A DNA stretch of 64,000 nucleotides. Source: DATLGB01 sp038232275 (lineage in GTDB: Bacteria; Actinomycetota; Thermoleophilia; Solirubrobacterales; Solirubrobacteraceae). Below are positions 1 to 8,292 of this stretch, piece by piece. The notes beneath the pieces were generated by a model. The model made no database searches. It had not been told where the DNA came from and saw only the letters and a program-made list of their open reading frames with translations. The stretch covers positions 62,001-126,000 of the forward strand of contig JBBSIC010000001.1 in assembly GCA_038232275.1 (NCBI GenBank). The letters are read 5' to 3'. Position numbers and translations under genes: made by a program. Each line of letters begins with the position of its first letter. The first letter of the stretch is position 1.

Positions 1-221
1 ACCGCGGTCGTGTAGACGCCGGGCATCTCCCAGAAGACGCGCTCGGCGCCCCAGAAGCAGCCCAGGCCGAAGACGGCCTGCTCGAGGTGGTCTCCGAACG
101 GCGGCTTGAGCTGGCGGCCGCTGACGAAATGGGTGTCGGGGACGCGAACCGGGGTGTCGCGTCCGGGCAGCGCCTCGCCGGGCGCGGGCACGGTGGGCTT
201 GTGGCGTGAGAAGAAAGGCAT
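1..221 (-). CDS. msrA: Peptide methionine-S-sulfoxide reductase MsrA, N-terminal part
   Basis: Reduces methionine-S-sulfoxide in proteins and free methionine; a cytosolic repair enzyme. The reverse-strand reading begins MPFFSRHKP, passes a short lead with HFVSGRQLKPP and reaches the catalytic signature GLGCFWGAERVFW, whose Cys is the MsrA nucleophile. The gene runs off the left edge after about 73 codons, so the C-terminal recycling cysteines cannot be seen. The ATG at 221-219 is chosen because AGGAGG lies 12 bases upstream (complement of 234-239). It is divergent from the GGDEF gene. Family assignment is firm; only the missing 3' end is unknown. Confidence 0.93.
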   Translation of the reverse strand, partial: MPFFSRHKPTVPAPGEALPGRDTPVRVPDTHFVSGRQLKPPFGDHLEQAVFGLGCFWGAERVFWEMPGVYTTA

Positions 222-278
222 GTCGGGTAGGAACCTCCTGCTGGTTTCCGTCCACGGAGGGTACCGAGCCGTTACCGG

Positions 279-1169
279 ATGATCGCCGCCACCGCCATTC
301 CCGAAGACGCGACGCGACGCGCGCTGTCCTCCGTGCTCGCCGACGCCGGATGGCAGGTCTTCCACGCCCACGACGCCGACGAGGCCGTCGTCTTGTGCCG
401 CCGCACCGAGGCCGACGTCCTGCTCGTGGACGACACGTTCCCCGGCGGCGCGATCGGCCTGCTGGATCGCCTCAAGCACGACACCGAGCTGTTTCGCATC
501 GCGGTCGTGATCGTGGGCGACGGGCTGGCCGTCGACGACGTCCTGTCGGCCATGAAGCGCGGCGCCGAGGACGTGCTGCGCACCCCCCTCGACCCGGCCG
601 ACGTGATCGGACGGGCCACCGCCGCGGCGCGCACCAAGGCGCTCGTCAAGGAGCTCACCGCGCAGAACAATCGCTTCGAGGAGCTCGTGTTCTTCGACGA
701 GCTGACGGGCCTGCGCAACCGGCGCGCGATCATGCACGACCTGGAGATGCTCCTGGCCGGCGCCGAGCGCCACCACCACGCCCTCTCCGTCCTGATGCTC
801 GACGTGGACAACTTCAAGGCGGTCAACGACGAGCACGGCCACCGCGTCGGCGACGAGGTCCTGCGCGAGGTCGCCAGGCGGCTGGAGGCCCGCCTGCGCC
901 GCGCCGACGTGGCCGGGCGACCGGGCGGCGACGAGATGCTCGTGGTCCTGCCCGACACCAACGCCGCCGGTGCGGACGTGCTCGCCCGCTCGATCCGCGA
1001 CGCCGTCGCCGGGACGCCGATGCTGACCTCGACCGGCCCGCTCGCGGTGACCGTCAGCCTCGGCTCCGCGGCCCGGAACGGCGAGGACGTCGAGATGCTG
1101 ATCGAGCGCGCCGACCGCGCACTGTACGCCGCCACGGCGGCCGGCCGCGACCAGGTGGCGACGGCGTGA
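279..1169 (+). CDS. Response-regulator-like REC domain plus GGDEF diguanylate cyclase
   Basis: Probably makes (or senses) cyclic-di-GMP from GTP in the cytosol. Residues 1-120 resemble a receiver domain with an acidic pair at LLVDD (51-52), but the usual Lys-Pro near residue 100 reads RTP, so phosphorylation is doubtful. Residues 135-296 are a GGDEF domain: DELTGLRNRRA, then DVDNFKAVNDEHGH (metal and base contacts), then RPGGDEM at 214-220, where the last signature residue is Met instead of Phe. The two acidic metal ligands are kept, so activity is possible. Its TGA overlaps the GTG of the following cupin gene (GTGA), which implies translational coupling. Confidence 0.88.
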   Translation: MIAATAIPEDATRRALSSVLADAGWQVFHAHDADEAVVLCRRTEADVLLVDDTFPGGAIGLLDRLKHDTELFRIAVVIVGDGLAVDDVLSAMKRGAEDVLRTPLDPADVIGRATAAARTKALVKELTAQNNRFEELVFFDELTGLRNRRAIMHDLEMLLAGAERHHHALSVLMLDVDNFKAVNDEHGHRVGDEVLREVARRLEARLRRADVAGRPGGDEMLVVLPDTNAAGADVLARSIRDAVAGTPMLTSTGPLAVTVSLGSAARNGEDVEMLIERADRALYAATAAGRDQVATA

Positions 1170-1591
1170 GCCAGGACATCGCCTATGCCAGGCTCGAGGC
1201 GGACGCGGCGGAGCACCGCTTCCAGCGCCTGCGCGCCGCGCTCGGCGTCACCAGCTTCGGCATCAACCAGATCGTGCTCGAGCCAGGGCAGCGGATGCGC
1301 GTGCACATCCACGAGCGCCAGGAGGAGGTCTACCTCGTCCTCGCGGGAGCGCTCACGCTGCGCTTCGACGCCGGCGAGGAGCGGGTCCTCGAGCCGGGTG
1401 AGCTCGCACGGGTCGGCCCCGGCGTGCGCCGTCAGCTCGTGAACCGGGGAGGCGAGCGCGCCGAGGTGCTCGCTCTCGGCGGCCACGGCGAGCACGAGGG
1501 CCGCGACGCGCGGGCCTGGGGCGACTGGGACGAGCCCGGCGAGGGCCGCTCACCGGCCGACGTCCCGCTTCCCGGCGACGAGCCGGCGTAG
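1166..1591 (+). CDS. Small cupin-domain protein
   Basis: A single-domain cupin of 141 residues. The metal-binding motif 1 is visible as HIHERQEEVYLVLAG (two His plus Glu), followed by the second conserved part around GELARVGPGVRRQLVN, in which the usual motif-2 His is replaced. The C-terminus is acidic and hydrophilic (WGDWDEPGEGRSP). GTG 1166 overlaps the GGDEF stop codon in a four-base GTGA, so the two genes are likely co-translated. The substrate is not evident; such proteins can be sugar isomerases, dioxygenases or simple sensors. Followed by an inverted repeat that fits a terminator. Confidence 0.8.
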   Translation: MSQDIAYARLEADAAEHRFQRLRAALGVTSFGINQIVLEPGQRMRVHIHERQEEVYLVLAGALTLRFDAGEERVLEPGELARVGPGVRRQLVNRGGERAEVLALGGHGEHEGRDARAWGDWDEPGEGRSPADVPLPGDEPA

Positions 1592-1608
1592 CCGGCGGCG
1601 CGTCTGTC

Positions 1609-1626
1609 GAGCGGACCGAACCGCTC
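1609..1626. terminator. Stem-loop between convergent genes
   Basis: Perfect inverted repeat GAGCGG-ACCGAA-CCGCTC in the 36-base gap between the cupin stop (1591) and the heme A synthase stop (1628). The position between two convergent stop codons fits a bidirectional terminator. There is no T-run, which is usual in very G+C-rich genomes. Confidence 0.5.
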
Positions 1627-1627
1627 C

Positions 1628-2572
1628 CTACCCAGCCAGGCCGTGAGCGCCCCGACCCGCCGGGCGACCCGCGGCGAGCACGCTCCAGACCATCGCCAGC
1701 CACAGGACGGCGGCCAGCGAGGCGTGCACCCAGACGATCTCGGGGGGCAGGGCGTTGTAGTACTGGACCAGGCCGATGACGCCTTGGAGCGCGATCAGCA
1801 CGGCGACGGCCGTCAGCGCGCGCATGAGGTTGCGGTCCGCGCCCTTGACCCGCGCGAAGACCCACAGCGCGACCGCGAGGCCGCCGAGGACCGCCGCGGC
1901 GTGCCCGTGCCAATGGATGAGCGTGCGCAGGGAGACGACGCTCAGGCGCTCCACGTAGTCGTGCGTGCCCGCGCCGCCCGCGTGCGGGCCGGCCGCCGTG
2001 GCGAAGCTGCCGGCCACGAGCACGAGGCCGCCGTAGACGGTCAGCGCCCGGGTGACGAGCACGATCGGCGCATCGTGCGCCGGCGCCGGCGCGCCGGCGG
2101 GCCGGTGCACGCGCCAGACGAGCACCGCGGCGGCGATCAGCAGCGCGCAGGTCGTCACGTAGTGGGCGAGCACGACCTCCCAGGAGAGGTCCAGCAGCAC
2201 GGTCAGGCCGCCGAGGCCGGCCTCGACGAGGATCCCGAGGACCAGGACCAGGGCCGGCCAGACGAACTCGCGCCGGAAGGGCCGCAGCCGGAAGGCGCCG
2301 ATCGCGGCGAGCAGGCACGGCAGCCCGACGACGCCGGTCACCAGGCGGTTGCCGAACTCGATCAGCTGGTGGGTCTGCAGCGGCGGCAGGAAGCCGCCGT
2401 TGCACTTGGGCCAGTTCGGGCAGCCGAGCCCGGAGCCCGTCAGCCGGACCGCGGCGCCCGTGAAGATGATCAGCGTCAGCGTGAACAGCGACGCGTGGGC
2501 GATCCGGCGGTACTGGCGCTCGTCGAGCGTCAAGCGCTCAGGGCGAGCTTTGACCGGCTGCGTGAGGGCCAT
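1628..2572 (-). CDS. ctaA: Heme A synthase (CtaA/Cox15 family)
   Basis: Oxidises the C8 methyl of heme O to the formyl group of heme A for cytochrome c oxidase; an integral membrane enzyme. About 314 residues with eight hydrophobic helices. Signatures: GSGLGCPNWPKC (the paired cysteines of the family), a His in THQLIEFGNRLV, another in LAHYVTT, HWHGHAA and WVHASLA, which match the four heme-liganding His positions. ATG 2572 (MALTQPVKARPE) is chosen because upstream sequence in this frame is Arg/Pro-rich without family character. Length matches actinobacterial CtaA. Convergent with the cupin gene and divergent from the GT4-GT2 gene. Confidence 0.93.
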   Translation of the reverse strand: MALTQPVKARPERLTLDERQYRRIAHASLFTLTLIIFTGAAVRLTGSGLGCPNWPKCNGGFLPPLQTHQLIEFGNRLVTGVVGLPCLLAAIGAFRLRPFRREFVWPALVLVLGILVEAGLGGLTVLLDLSWEVVLAHYVTTCALLIAAAVLVWRVHRPAGAPAPAHDAPIVLVTRALTVYGGLVLVAGSFATAAGPHAGGAGTHDYVERLSVVSLRTLIHWHGHAAAVLGGLAVALWVFARVKGADRNLMRALTAVAVLIALQGVIGLVQYYNALPPEIVWVHASLAAVLWLAMVWSVLAAGRPAGRGAHGLAG

Positions 2573-2643
2573 GCGCACCCCATTGAAGCGGACTCGCGCC
2601 GGACGGCGCCGCGCAGCGGCGGGGAGGCGCCCGGCGCTGCCGC

Positions 2644-2649
2644 TACCGT
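2644..2649 (+). promoter_or_regulatory. -10 hexamer TACCGT of a probable leaderless promoter
   Basis: TACCGT lies 8 bases before ATG 2658 with no Shine-Dalgarno sequence between. The same TANNNT placement recurs at many starts in this window. Confidence 0.5.
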
Positions 2650-2657
2650 CGCGCCGG

Positions 2658-4607
2658 ATGACGCCGCGCATCGCCCTCTGCACCCGGGAGCTGCACCCGT
2701 TCATCGGCGGAGGGATCGCCCCGATCGTCCACGCGCTGTCCGGGGTGCTCAGCAAAGGTGCCGACGTCACGCTGATCACGACGGCGGCGCACCGGGAGCG
2801 CTACGAGGAACTGCTGGCCGAGGGCCCGGTGTTCGCGCCCGGCGTGCGGGTCGTCTTCGTGCAGGAGCCGCCGCCGGAGCGCGGCTACTACTACTCGTGG
2901 CTGCAGGGCTGGAGCCACCGCCTGTACGCGGGGCTCGTCGAGGCCTTCCCCGACGGCGGGCCCGACCTTGTGGAGTTCCCGGACTACCTCGCCGAGGGCT
3001 TCGTCACCGTCCAGGCCCGCCGCACCGGCGACCCGCGCCTGCGCAACACGACCGTCGCCGTGCGCCTGCACACGACGACGGAGATCGTCTCCGTGCTCAA
3101 CGGCCACCAGGGCCAGGAGCTCGAGACGCAGGCCATCTACGAGATGGAGCGCCACTGCCTAGCCAACGCCGACCGGCTGCTGTGGCCCGGCGGCGACGTG
3201 CTCGCGACCTATGAGCGCTACTACGGCGAGCACACCCTCGCTCCCGCGGTCGAGATCCCCGACGCCTTTTTGATCCAGCGCGAGCACCCCGCCCCCGAGG
3301 TCGTGGGCGAGGGGCCGCTCAAGCTCCTGTACCTGGGCCGCATGGAGCGCCGCAAGGGCGTCCACAACCTCGTACGGGCGATGGCCTCGCTCGCGCACGA
3401 CGACTGGCGGCTGACCCTGCTCGGCGGCGACACCCCGACCGGCCCGCTCGGCACGTCGATGCGCTCGAACCTGGCGATGATGACCGCGGCCGACGAGCGC
3501 TTCGACCTCCACGAGCCCGTGCCGCGCGAGGAGGTGGGCAGGATGATCGTCGCCCACGACGCGGTGGTCGTGCCCTCGCTGTGGGAGTGCTGGCCGAACG
3601 TCGCCCGCGAGGCGCTGCTGCACGATCGCCCGCTGCTCGCGACGCCGGTCGGCGGCCTGGTCGCCTTCGTGCGCCCGGGCGAGAGCGGCTGGCTGGCGCG
3701 CGACACGGGCGTCGGCGCGCTGTGCGACCTGCTCGAGCCGCTCGTCTCAGAGCCCGAGCAGGTGCGCGAGCTCGCTCGCTCCGGCGGGCCGAGCCGGCTC
3801 CTGGCCCGGCTCACGGACCCGGCCATGATCCTGGGGCGCTACCTGGACGCGATCGGGATCGCGAGCGCCGCACGGCCGCGGCGTAGGACGCGCACGCCGC
3901 TGGTCTCGGTCGTCATCCCGTACTACCAGCTCGACGCGTTCGTCTCCGAGACGCTCGCGTCCGTCGCGGCCCAGACGTACACGAACCTCGAGACGATCGT
4001 CGTCAACGACGGCTCGCTGCGCGTCCAGGACGCCTTCCTCGAGCCGCTGCCGGTCCGGCTCGTCACGCAGCGCAACCGCGGCCTGGGCGCCGCGCGCAAC
4101 CTCGGCGTCGCCGCCGCGCGCGGGCGCTTCGTCCTCCCGCTGGACGCCGACGACCTGCTCGAGCCCGACTTCGTCGAGTCCTGCGTGCGGGCACTGGTCG
4201 CCGACGACGACATCGCCTACGTGGGCACCTGGTCGCGCTTCGTCGACGAGGACGGCCGTCAGATCGAGGGCGCCGACCCCGGCTACGCGCCGCTGGGCAA
4301 CTGGTCGCGCCTGGCCGACGTCCAGAACGTCGCCGGCAGCGCCAGCGCGCTGCTGCGCCGCTACCTGTTCGACGTTGGCTTCGCCTACAGCCCGGAGCTG
4401 ACCAGCTACGAGGACTGGCTGTTCTATCTGCAGCTGCGCGACGCGGGCCACGTGGGCGCGATCATCCCGCGGTCGCTGCTGAAGTACCGGATCCGCCGCA
4501 GCTCGATGCTGCGCTCCACCGGCACCGACAACCTGGAGCGCCTGCGCGGAGAGGTCCTGGCCCATCTCGCCGAAGGAGGCATGCAGTGGACGTCTCAGAG
4601 CGCCTGA
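2658..4607 (+). CDS. Two-domain glycosyltransferase: GT4 then GT2
   Basis: A 649-residue cytosolic fusion of two glycosyltransferases. Residues 1-410 are GT-B fold family 4: N-terminal GGGIAPIVHAL glycine loop, GRMERRKGVHNLV start of the donor domain, and the E-x7-E motif in WECWPNVAREA. Residues 415-649 are GT-A fold family 2: VSVVIPYYQL, VVNDGS, the metal-binding PLDADDLLEPD and the acceptor-side YEDWLFY. Likely adds two consecutive sugars to a lipid-linked glycan; donors cannot be read from sequence. The start ATG 2658 follows a -10-like hexamer. The 3' end overlaps the following methyltransferase by 22 bases. Confidence 0.88.
   Translation: MTPRIALCTRELHPFIGGGIAPIVHALSGVLSKGADVTLITTAAHRERYEELLAEGPVFAPGVRVVFVQEPPPERGYYYSWLQGWSHRLYAGLVEAFPDGGPDLVEFPDYLAEGFVTVQARRTGDPRLRNTTVAVRLHTTTEIVSVLNGHQGQELETQAIYEMERHCLANADRLLWPGGDVLATYERYYGEHTLAPAVEIPDAFLIQREHPAPEVVGEGPLKLLYLGRMERRKGVHNLVRAMASLAHDDWRLTLLGGDTPTGPLGTSMRSNLAMMTAADERFDLHEPVPREEVGRMIVAHDAVVVPSLWECWPNVAREALLHDRPLLATPVGGLVAFVRPGESGWLARDTGVGALCDLLEPLVSEPEQVRELARSGGPSRLLARLTDPAMILGRYLDAIGIASAARPRRRTRTPLVSVVIPYYQLDAFVSETLASVAAQTYTNLETIVVNDGSLRVQDAFLEPLPVRLVTQRNRGLGAARNLGVAAARGRFVLPLDADDLLEPDFVESCVRALVADDDIAYVGTWSRFVDEDGRQIEGADPGYAPLGNWSRLADVQNVAGSASALLRRYLFDVGFAYSPELTSYEDWLFYLQLRDAGHVGAIIPRSLLKYRIRRSSMLRSTGTDNLERLRGEVLAHLAEGGMQWTSQSA
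4573..4579 (+). promoter_or_regulatory. Shine-Dalgarno that decides the methyltransferase start
   Basis: AAGGAGG inside the 3' end of the preceding gene, 6 bases before GTG 4586. The nearer ATG at 4581 is in the frame of the upstream glycosyltransferase, so GTG is the start. Confidence 0.75.
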
Positions 4608-5629
4608 CCGACGAGGATCTGGCGCGGCCCGACTACCTGTCGGCCTCCCACCTGCACCGCTACGCGCTGGCGGCCGCGCTGTGCGCGGGCTCGCGGGTGC
4701 TCGACGTCGGCTGCGGCACGGGCTACGGCACGGCGATGCTCTCCGAGCGCGGCTGTGAGGCGCTTGGGGTCGACATCGACCCCGAGGCCGTGCGCCAGGC
4801 CACCGGCTCGCATCCGGACGTGACCTTCGAGCAGGGCGACGCCCTGACCCGCCTGCGCGCGACCGGCGCGGAGGACGTCGACGCGGTGGTGATGTTCGAG
4901 GCGCTCGAGCACGTGCCCGATCCCGAGCTGGTCCTCCAGCAGCTGCGGCGCCTGTGCGCGGCCGGCGTGCGGCTCGTCGTCTCCGTGCCCAACAGCCAGG
5001 CCTTTCACGAGCGCAACGAGTTTCACGTCACCGACTACGGGTGGACGGAGGCGCGCCGGGCCTTCGCGGACATCGACGGCGCCGTGTTGTTGTACCAATA
5101 TCTGTCGGAGGGCTCGCTGATCGTGTCCGACGAGGCCGAGCGCGCGCTCGACGGCGAGGTCGCCGCGCTCGACCAGGCCGAGCCGGAGTACGCCAACACC
5201 TACATCTGCGCGGCCGGCTTCGAGCCCGGCGCGGTGACCGCCGCGTCCGCGCGCCTGAACCTGGTCGCCACGCCGAGCCACAACCGCTACATGCTCGATC
5301 TCGAGCGGGCGAACACCGAGGTCTTCCGCGTCAACCGCCAGCTCGCCCGCGGCGTCATGGGCAAGCACGACGCCGCGGCCGCCGCGATGATCTCCAAGTA
5401 CGAGACCGAGATCGCCTACCGCGATCGGCTCGTGGCCGATCTCGACCGCGAGGCCAAGCTGCTCGCCGTCCAGCTCGCCCAGGAGCGCGCCTGGCGCGAC
5501 GCCCCGCGCTACCACCTCGTCGATCGCGTAGCTGCCGCGATCCGCGCCGTGCCCGGCGTCGCACAGGTCGCGCGCGGGGCCTGGTGGATCGTGCGACGGG
5601 CGTTCCGCCGCCGACCGCAGGCGGACTAG
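4586..5629 (+). CDS. Class I SAM-dependent methyltransferase with C-terminal coil
   Basis: Rossmann-fold methyltransferase of 347 residues, probably acting on a nascent glycan or nucleotide sugar, given its overlap with a glycosyltransferase gene. SAM-binding motif I is VLDVGCGTGYGTA (about 38-50), followed by the acidic end of strand 2 (LGVDIDPEA) and motif IV VVMFEALEHVPDP. Residues 255-310 (YETEIAYRDRLVADLDR and onward) look helical or coiled, and the tail is very basic. Stop codons of this gene and the convergent GT-C gene share one CTAG tetranucleotide (5626-5629). Target unknown. Confidence 0.87.
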   Translation: MDVSERLTDEDLARPDYLSASHLHRYALAAALCAGSRVLDVGCGTGYGTAMLSERGCEALGVDIDPEAVRQATGSHPDVTFEQGDALTRLRATGAEDVDAVVMFEALEHVPDPELVLQQLRRLCAAGVRLVVSVPNSQAFHERNEFHVTDYGWTEARRAFADIDGAVLLYQYLSEGSLIVSDEAERALDGEVAALDQAEPEYANTYICAAGFEPGAVTAASARLNLVATPSHNRYMLDLERANTEVFRVNRQLARGVMGKHDAAAAAMISKYETEIAYRDRLVADLDREAKLLAVQLAQERAWRDAPRYHLVDRVAAAIRAVPGVAQVARGAWWIVRRAFRRRPQAD

Positions 5630-7011
5630 CCGCCGAGCTTGAGCTGCTCCGTGGCGCCTTCGGTGACCAGGGCGACCACCGCCATGAACGCGGCGTAGCC
5701 GACGGCGATCGCGGCGGGGGTGAGCCACGAGCGCGGGCGCGCGGGCCGCGGCCAGCCCGGCGCGAGGACGAGCATCGAGGCGAGCACGAAGGCGGGCAGC
5801 AGGAAGCGCGTCTCCACCGCCGAGGGCAGCGCCGACGCGCACGTGAGGACCAGGGCCACCGCGTAGCGCCAGCGGGCAGGGCCGAGGCCCCGGCGGGCGG
5901 CCGGCCACGAAAGCCGCAGCAGCGCGGCGAAGATGAGCGTCCAGCTCGCCAGCCGCAGCGGCCGCTGCCCTCCGGTGTCGAGGCGCTCCACGTACGGCGT
6001 GGGGTAGCGCTGGTCGATGCCGTTGACGACGTGGCGGGCGACCACCCCCGCCATGGTCAGCGGGTGCTCGGCGATCAGGCCGAGGTACTCCAGGTACCCG
6101 CTCACCCGGCGGTCGCGGCCGAGATCGTCGACCACGGCCCGCGTGTGCGGGTCGAGGTAGCTCATGCGCGGGGACCGGCCGTCGAAGCCGACATAGGTCT
6201 CGTAGCGCTGCAGCTGCAGGCCCGTCGTGAGCTGGAAGCTCGTGAGGTCGGCCGGCGCGCCGGGGAGCGGGCTCCAGAGCCCGTACTGGCGATGGGTGAT
6301 CAACGACTGCGGCACGAGCACCACGGCCATGCCGGCTACCACCAGCGCGAGCGCCGCGGCGCGCCGGCCCCTCCGCGGGCGCTCCGTGCCCGTCCGCCGG
6401 CCCATCGCCACGAGGACCAGCACGGCGGGGATGAGCACGAGGTAGGCGGGCCGGGTGTCGACGGCGAAGCCGGTCGCGGCGCCGCACGCCGCCACCGCCG
6501 GCAGCGACGAGGCGCGGCTGGCCAACAGCAGCGCCGCCAGCGCGGCGACCAGCGCGGGGAAGTCGCTGAGCGGATAGCTCAGATAGCCGTGCCAGAAGAC
6601 CAGCAGCGCCACGACGAGGCCGAGCCGCCGCCAGACCCCGAACGTCCGCTCGGGCCAGATCGCGCGCGCCAGCCGCGGCGCGAGGACCGCGCCGGTGAGC
6701 GCGAACAGCAGCGCGTTGAACAGCCGCACGACGGTCGAGCCGGTCGCGCCGGCGTCGAAGGCCTCGGCGACGACGCGCAGGGCCCCGTACACCAGCGCGG
6801 GCGCGTACCCGCGCAGCGGGTTGCGGTAGTGCAGCAGGGAGAAGTCGCCGTGGTCGAGGAAGGCCTTCGGGGCGTACCAGTAGGCGGCGGCGTCGAAGGG
6901 GGGGAACGCCTTGCTGCCGATGACCAGCGCCGTCAGCGCCGCGAGCACGAAGCCGGCGGCGAGCGCGCGCACCTCCGCGCGGGCGAGCCGGCCCCGGATC
7001 CCCTCCCGCAC
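5626..7011 (-). CDS. Polytopic GT-C-like membrane protein
   Basis: 461 residues with roughly ten hydrophobic helices. The first periplasmic loop, after helix 1, carries acidic and aromatic residues (FPPFDAAAYWYAPK, then HYRNPLRGY), the layout expected for polyprenyl-phosphate-sugar-dependent GT-C transferases of the ArnT/PMT/RgtA type. Probable role: transfer of a sugar from a lipid carrier on the outer face of the membrane. GTG 7011 follows the preceding stop by 3 bases, so it is in an operon with the dehydrogenase and WecG-type genes. No catalytic residue can be proven by eye. Confidence 0.7.
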   Translation of the reverse strand: MREGIRGRLARAEVRALAAGFVLAALTALVIGSKAFPPFDAAAYWYAPKAFLDHGDFSLLHYRNPLRGYAPALVYGALRVVAEAFDAGATGSTVVRLFNALLFALTGAVLAPRLARAIWPERTFGVWRRLGLVVALLVFWHGYLSYPLSDFPALVAALAALLLASRASSLPAVAACGAATGFAVDTRPAYLVLIPAVLVLVAMGRRTGTERPRRGRRAAALALVVAGMAVVLVPQSLITHRQYGLWSPLPGAPADLTSFQLTTGLQLQRYETYVGFDGRSPRMSYLDPHTRAVVDDLGRDRRVSGYLEYLGLIAEHPLTMAGVVARHVVNGIDQRYPTPYVERLDTGGQRPLRLASWTLIFAALLRLSWPAARRGLGPARWRYAVALVLTCASALPSAVETRFLLPAFVLASMLVLAPGWPRPARPRSWLTPAAIAVGYAAFMAVVALVTEGATEQLKLGG

Positions 7012-7014
7012 GCG

Positions 7015-8280
7015 CTACTCGAGCGGGGAAGCCGGGCTGAACGCCCCGAGCTCCGCCGCGTAGGCGAAGACCTGCGCTGAGCCGAAGGCGTTCCACGGGT
7101 CGACGATCACCGCATCGGACGAGGCGAGCCGCAGGACCCGCGCCAGCGCCACCGGGGTCGAGTACTCGGAGTGGTTGGTGGCCACGATCACGACGTCGGC
7201 GTCGGTGACGGCCTGGTCGAAATCCTGCGTCGGCGTCGGGACCAGCGGGTCGTGGACGGCGACGTCGGCGAGCTCGCGCTCGAGCAGGCGGATGAGCTTG
7301 TGCGACAGGGAGTCGCGCTCGTCGTCGGTGTCCTGCTTGAAGGCCAGGCCGAGCACGGCGATCTTCTTCTCGCGCAGCGACCCGCCGACGCGGCGCTTGA
7401 CGCCGTCGACCAAGAAGGAGGGGACGCTCTCGTTCACGCGGCTCACCGCCAGCAGCATGCCGGGGGCCGACGAGCGCTCCTCCGAGAAGGCGAAGTCCTT
7501 GCGCAGGCACGTCCCGGCCGTGAAGCCCGGGAGCGCGATGCCGCCGCGCGGGTAGTCGCGGTTGATCAGGTCGATGACGTCGAAGACGTTCGCGCCGTAG
7601 CGCTCGCAGTCCATCATCAGCAGGTTGGGCAGCGCGAAGGTCGCATAGCGCAGGATGTTGGCCCAGATCTTGGCGAGCTCGGCCTGGACCGGGGTCGACT
7701 GGACGACGGGGGCGCCGAAGATGGCAAACAGGGCGGCGGCCCGGGCGGCGGAGGCGGCGCCGACGCCGCCGACGATGCACGGCAGCGTCCCGATCTCCGC
7801 GAAGAAGCGCGCGGCGGCGATGCGCTCGGGCACGTGGGCGACGAAGACGTCCTCGCCGACCGTGAAGCCGCGGTGCTTCTCCAGGTAGCCGGCGACGAAC
7901 TCGGTCGTGCCGGGGGCGACGGTCGAGCGCAGCACCAGCAGGTGCCCGGGCGCGAGCAGCGGCAGCAGGTCGTCGAGCACCAGCCGCACCTCGCCCATGT
8001 CGATCTCGATGTGCGACAGCGCCGGCGTGCCGACGGTCAACACGATCGCCTCGGCGCGAGCGGCGTCGGCCGCGCGCTCGGACAGGCTGAGCCGGTCCGC
8101 GACGCGGGCGAGCATGTCGTCGGCGCCCGGCTCGACGAACGGCATGCGGCCGGCGCCGAGCGCCTCGAGCCGGTCTGAGTCCTTGTCGACGCCGAGCACG
8201 CGCAGGCCGGCGTGGGCGAACGACAGGGCCAGCGGCAGTCCCACTCGGCCCAGACCTATGACCGAGACGTCGTAGTCCAT
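7015..8280 (-). CDS. Nucleotide-sugar 6-dehydrogenase (UDP-Glc/GDP-Man DH family)
   Basis: NAD-dependent four-electron oxidation of a nucleotide sugar to a uronic acid in the cytosol. 421 residues: N-terminal Rossmann VIGLGRVGLPLALSFA; middle domain with LRSTVAPGTTEF and AELAKIWANILRYA; catalytic Cys in GFTAGTCLRKD; C-terminal UDP-binding domain starting KIAVLGLAFKQDTDDERDS. The region around the Cys resembles Ugd (Cys-x-x-Lys-Asp) more than the GGHC form of the second dehydrogenase at 10408, so the two enzymes probably use different sugars. In a tight minus-strand operon with the WecG-type and GT-C-like genes. Confidence 0.88.
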   Translation of the reverse strand: MDYDVSVIGLGRVGLPLALSFAHAGLRVLGVDKDSDRLEALGAGRMPFVEPGADDMLARVADRLSLSERAADAARAEAIVLTVGTPALSHIEIDMGEVRLVLDDLLPLLAPGHLLVLRSTVAPGTTEFVAGYLEKHRGFTVGEDVFVAHVPERIAAARFFAEIGTLPCIVGGVGAASAARAAALFAIFGAPVVQSTPVQAELAKIWANILRYATFALPNLLMMDCERYGANVFDVIDLINRDYPRGGIALPGFTAGTCLRKDFAFSEERSSAPGMLLAVSRVNESVPSFLVDGVKRRVGGSLREKKIAVLGLAFKQDTDDERDSLSHKLIRLLERELADVAVHDPLVPTPTQDFDQAVTDADVVIVATNHSEYSTPVALARVLRLASSDAVIVDPWNAFGSAQVFAYAAELGAFSPASPLE

Positions 8281-8292
8281 GGATCGTCCAGG

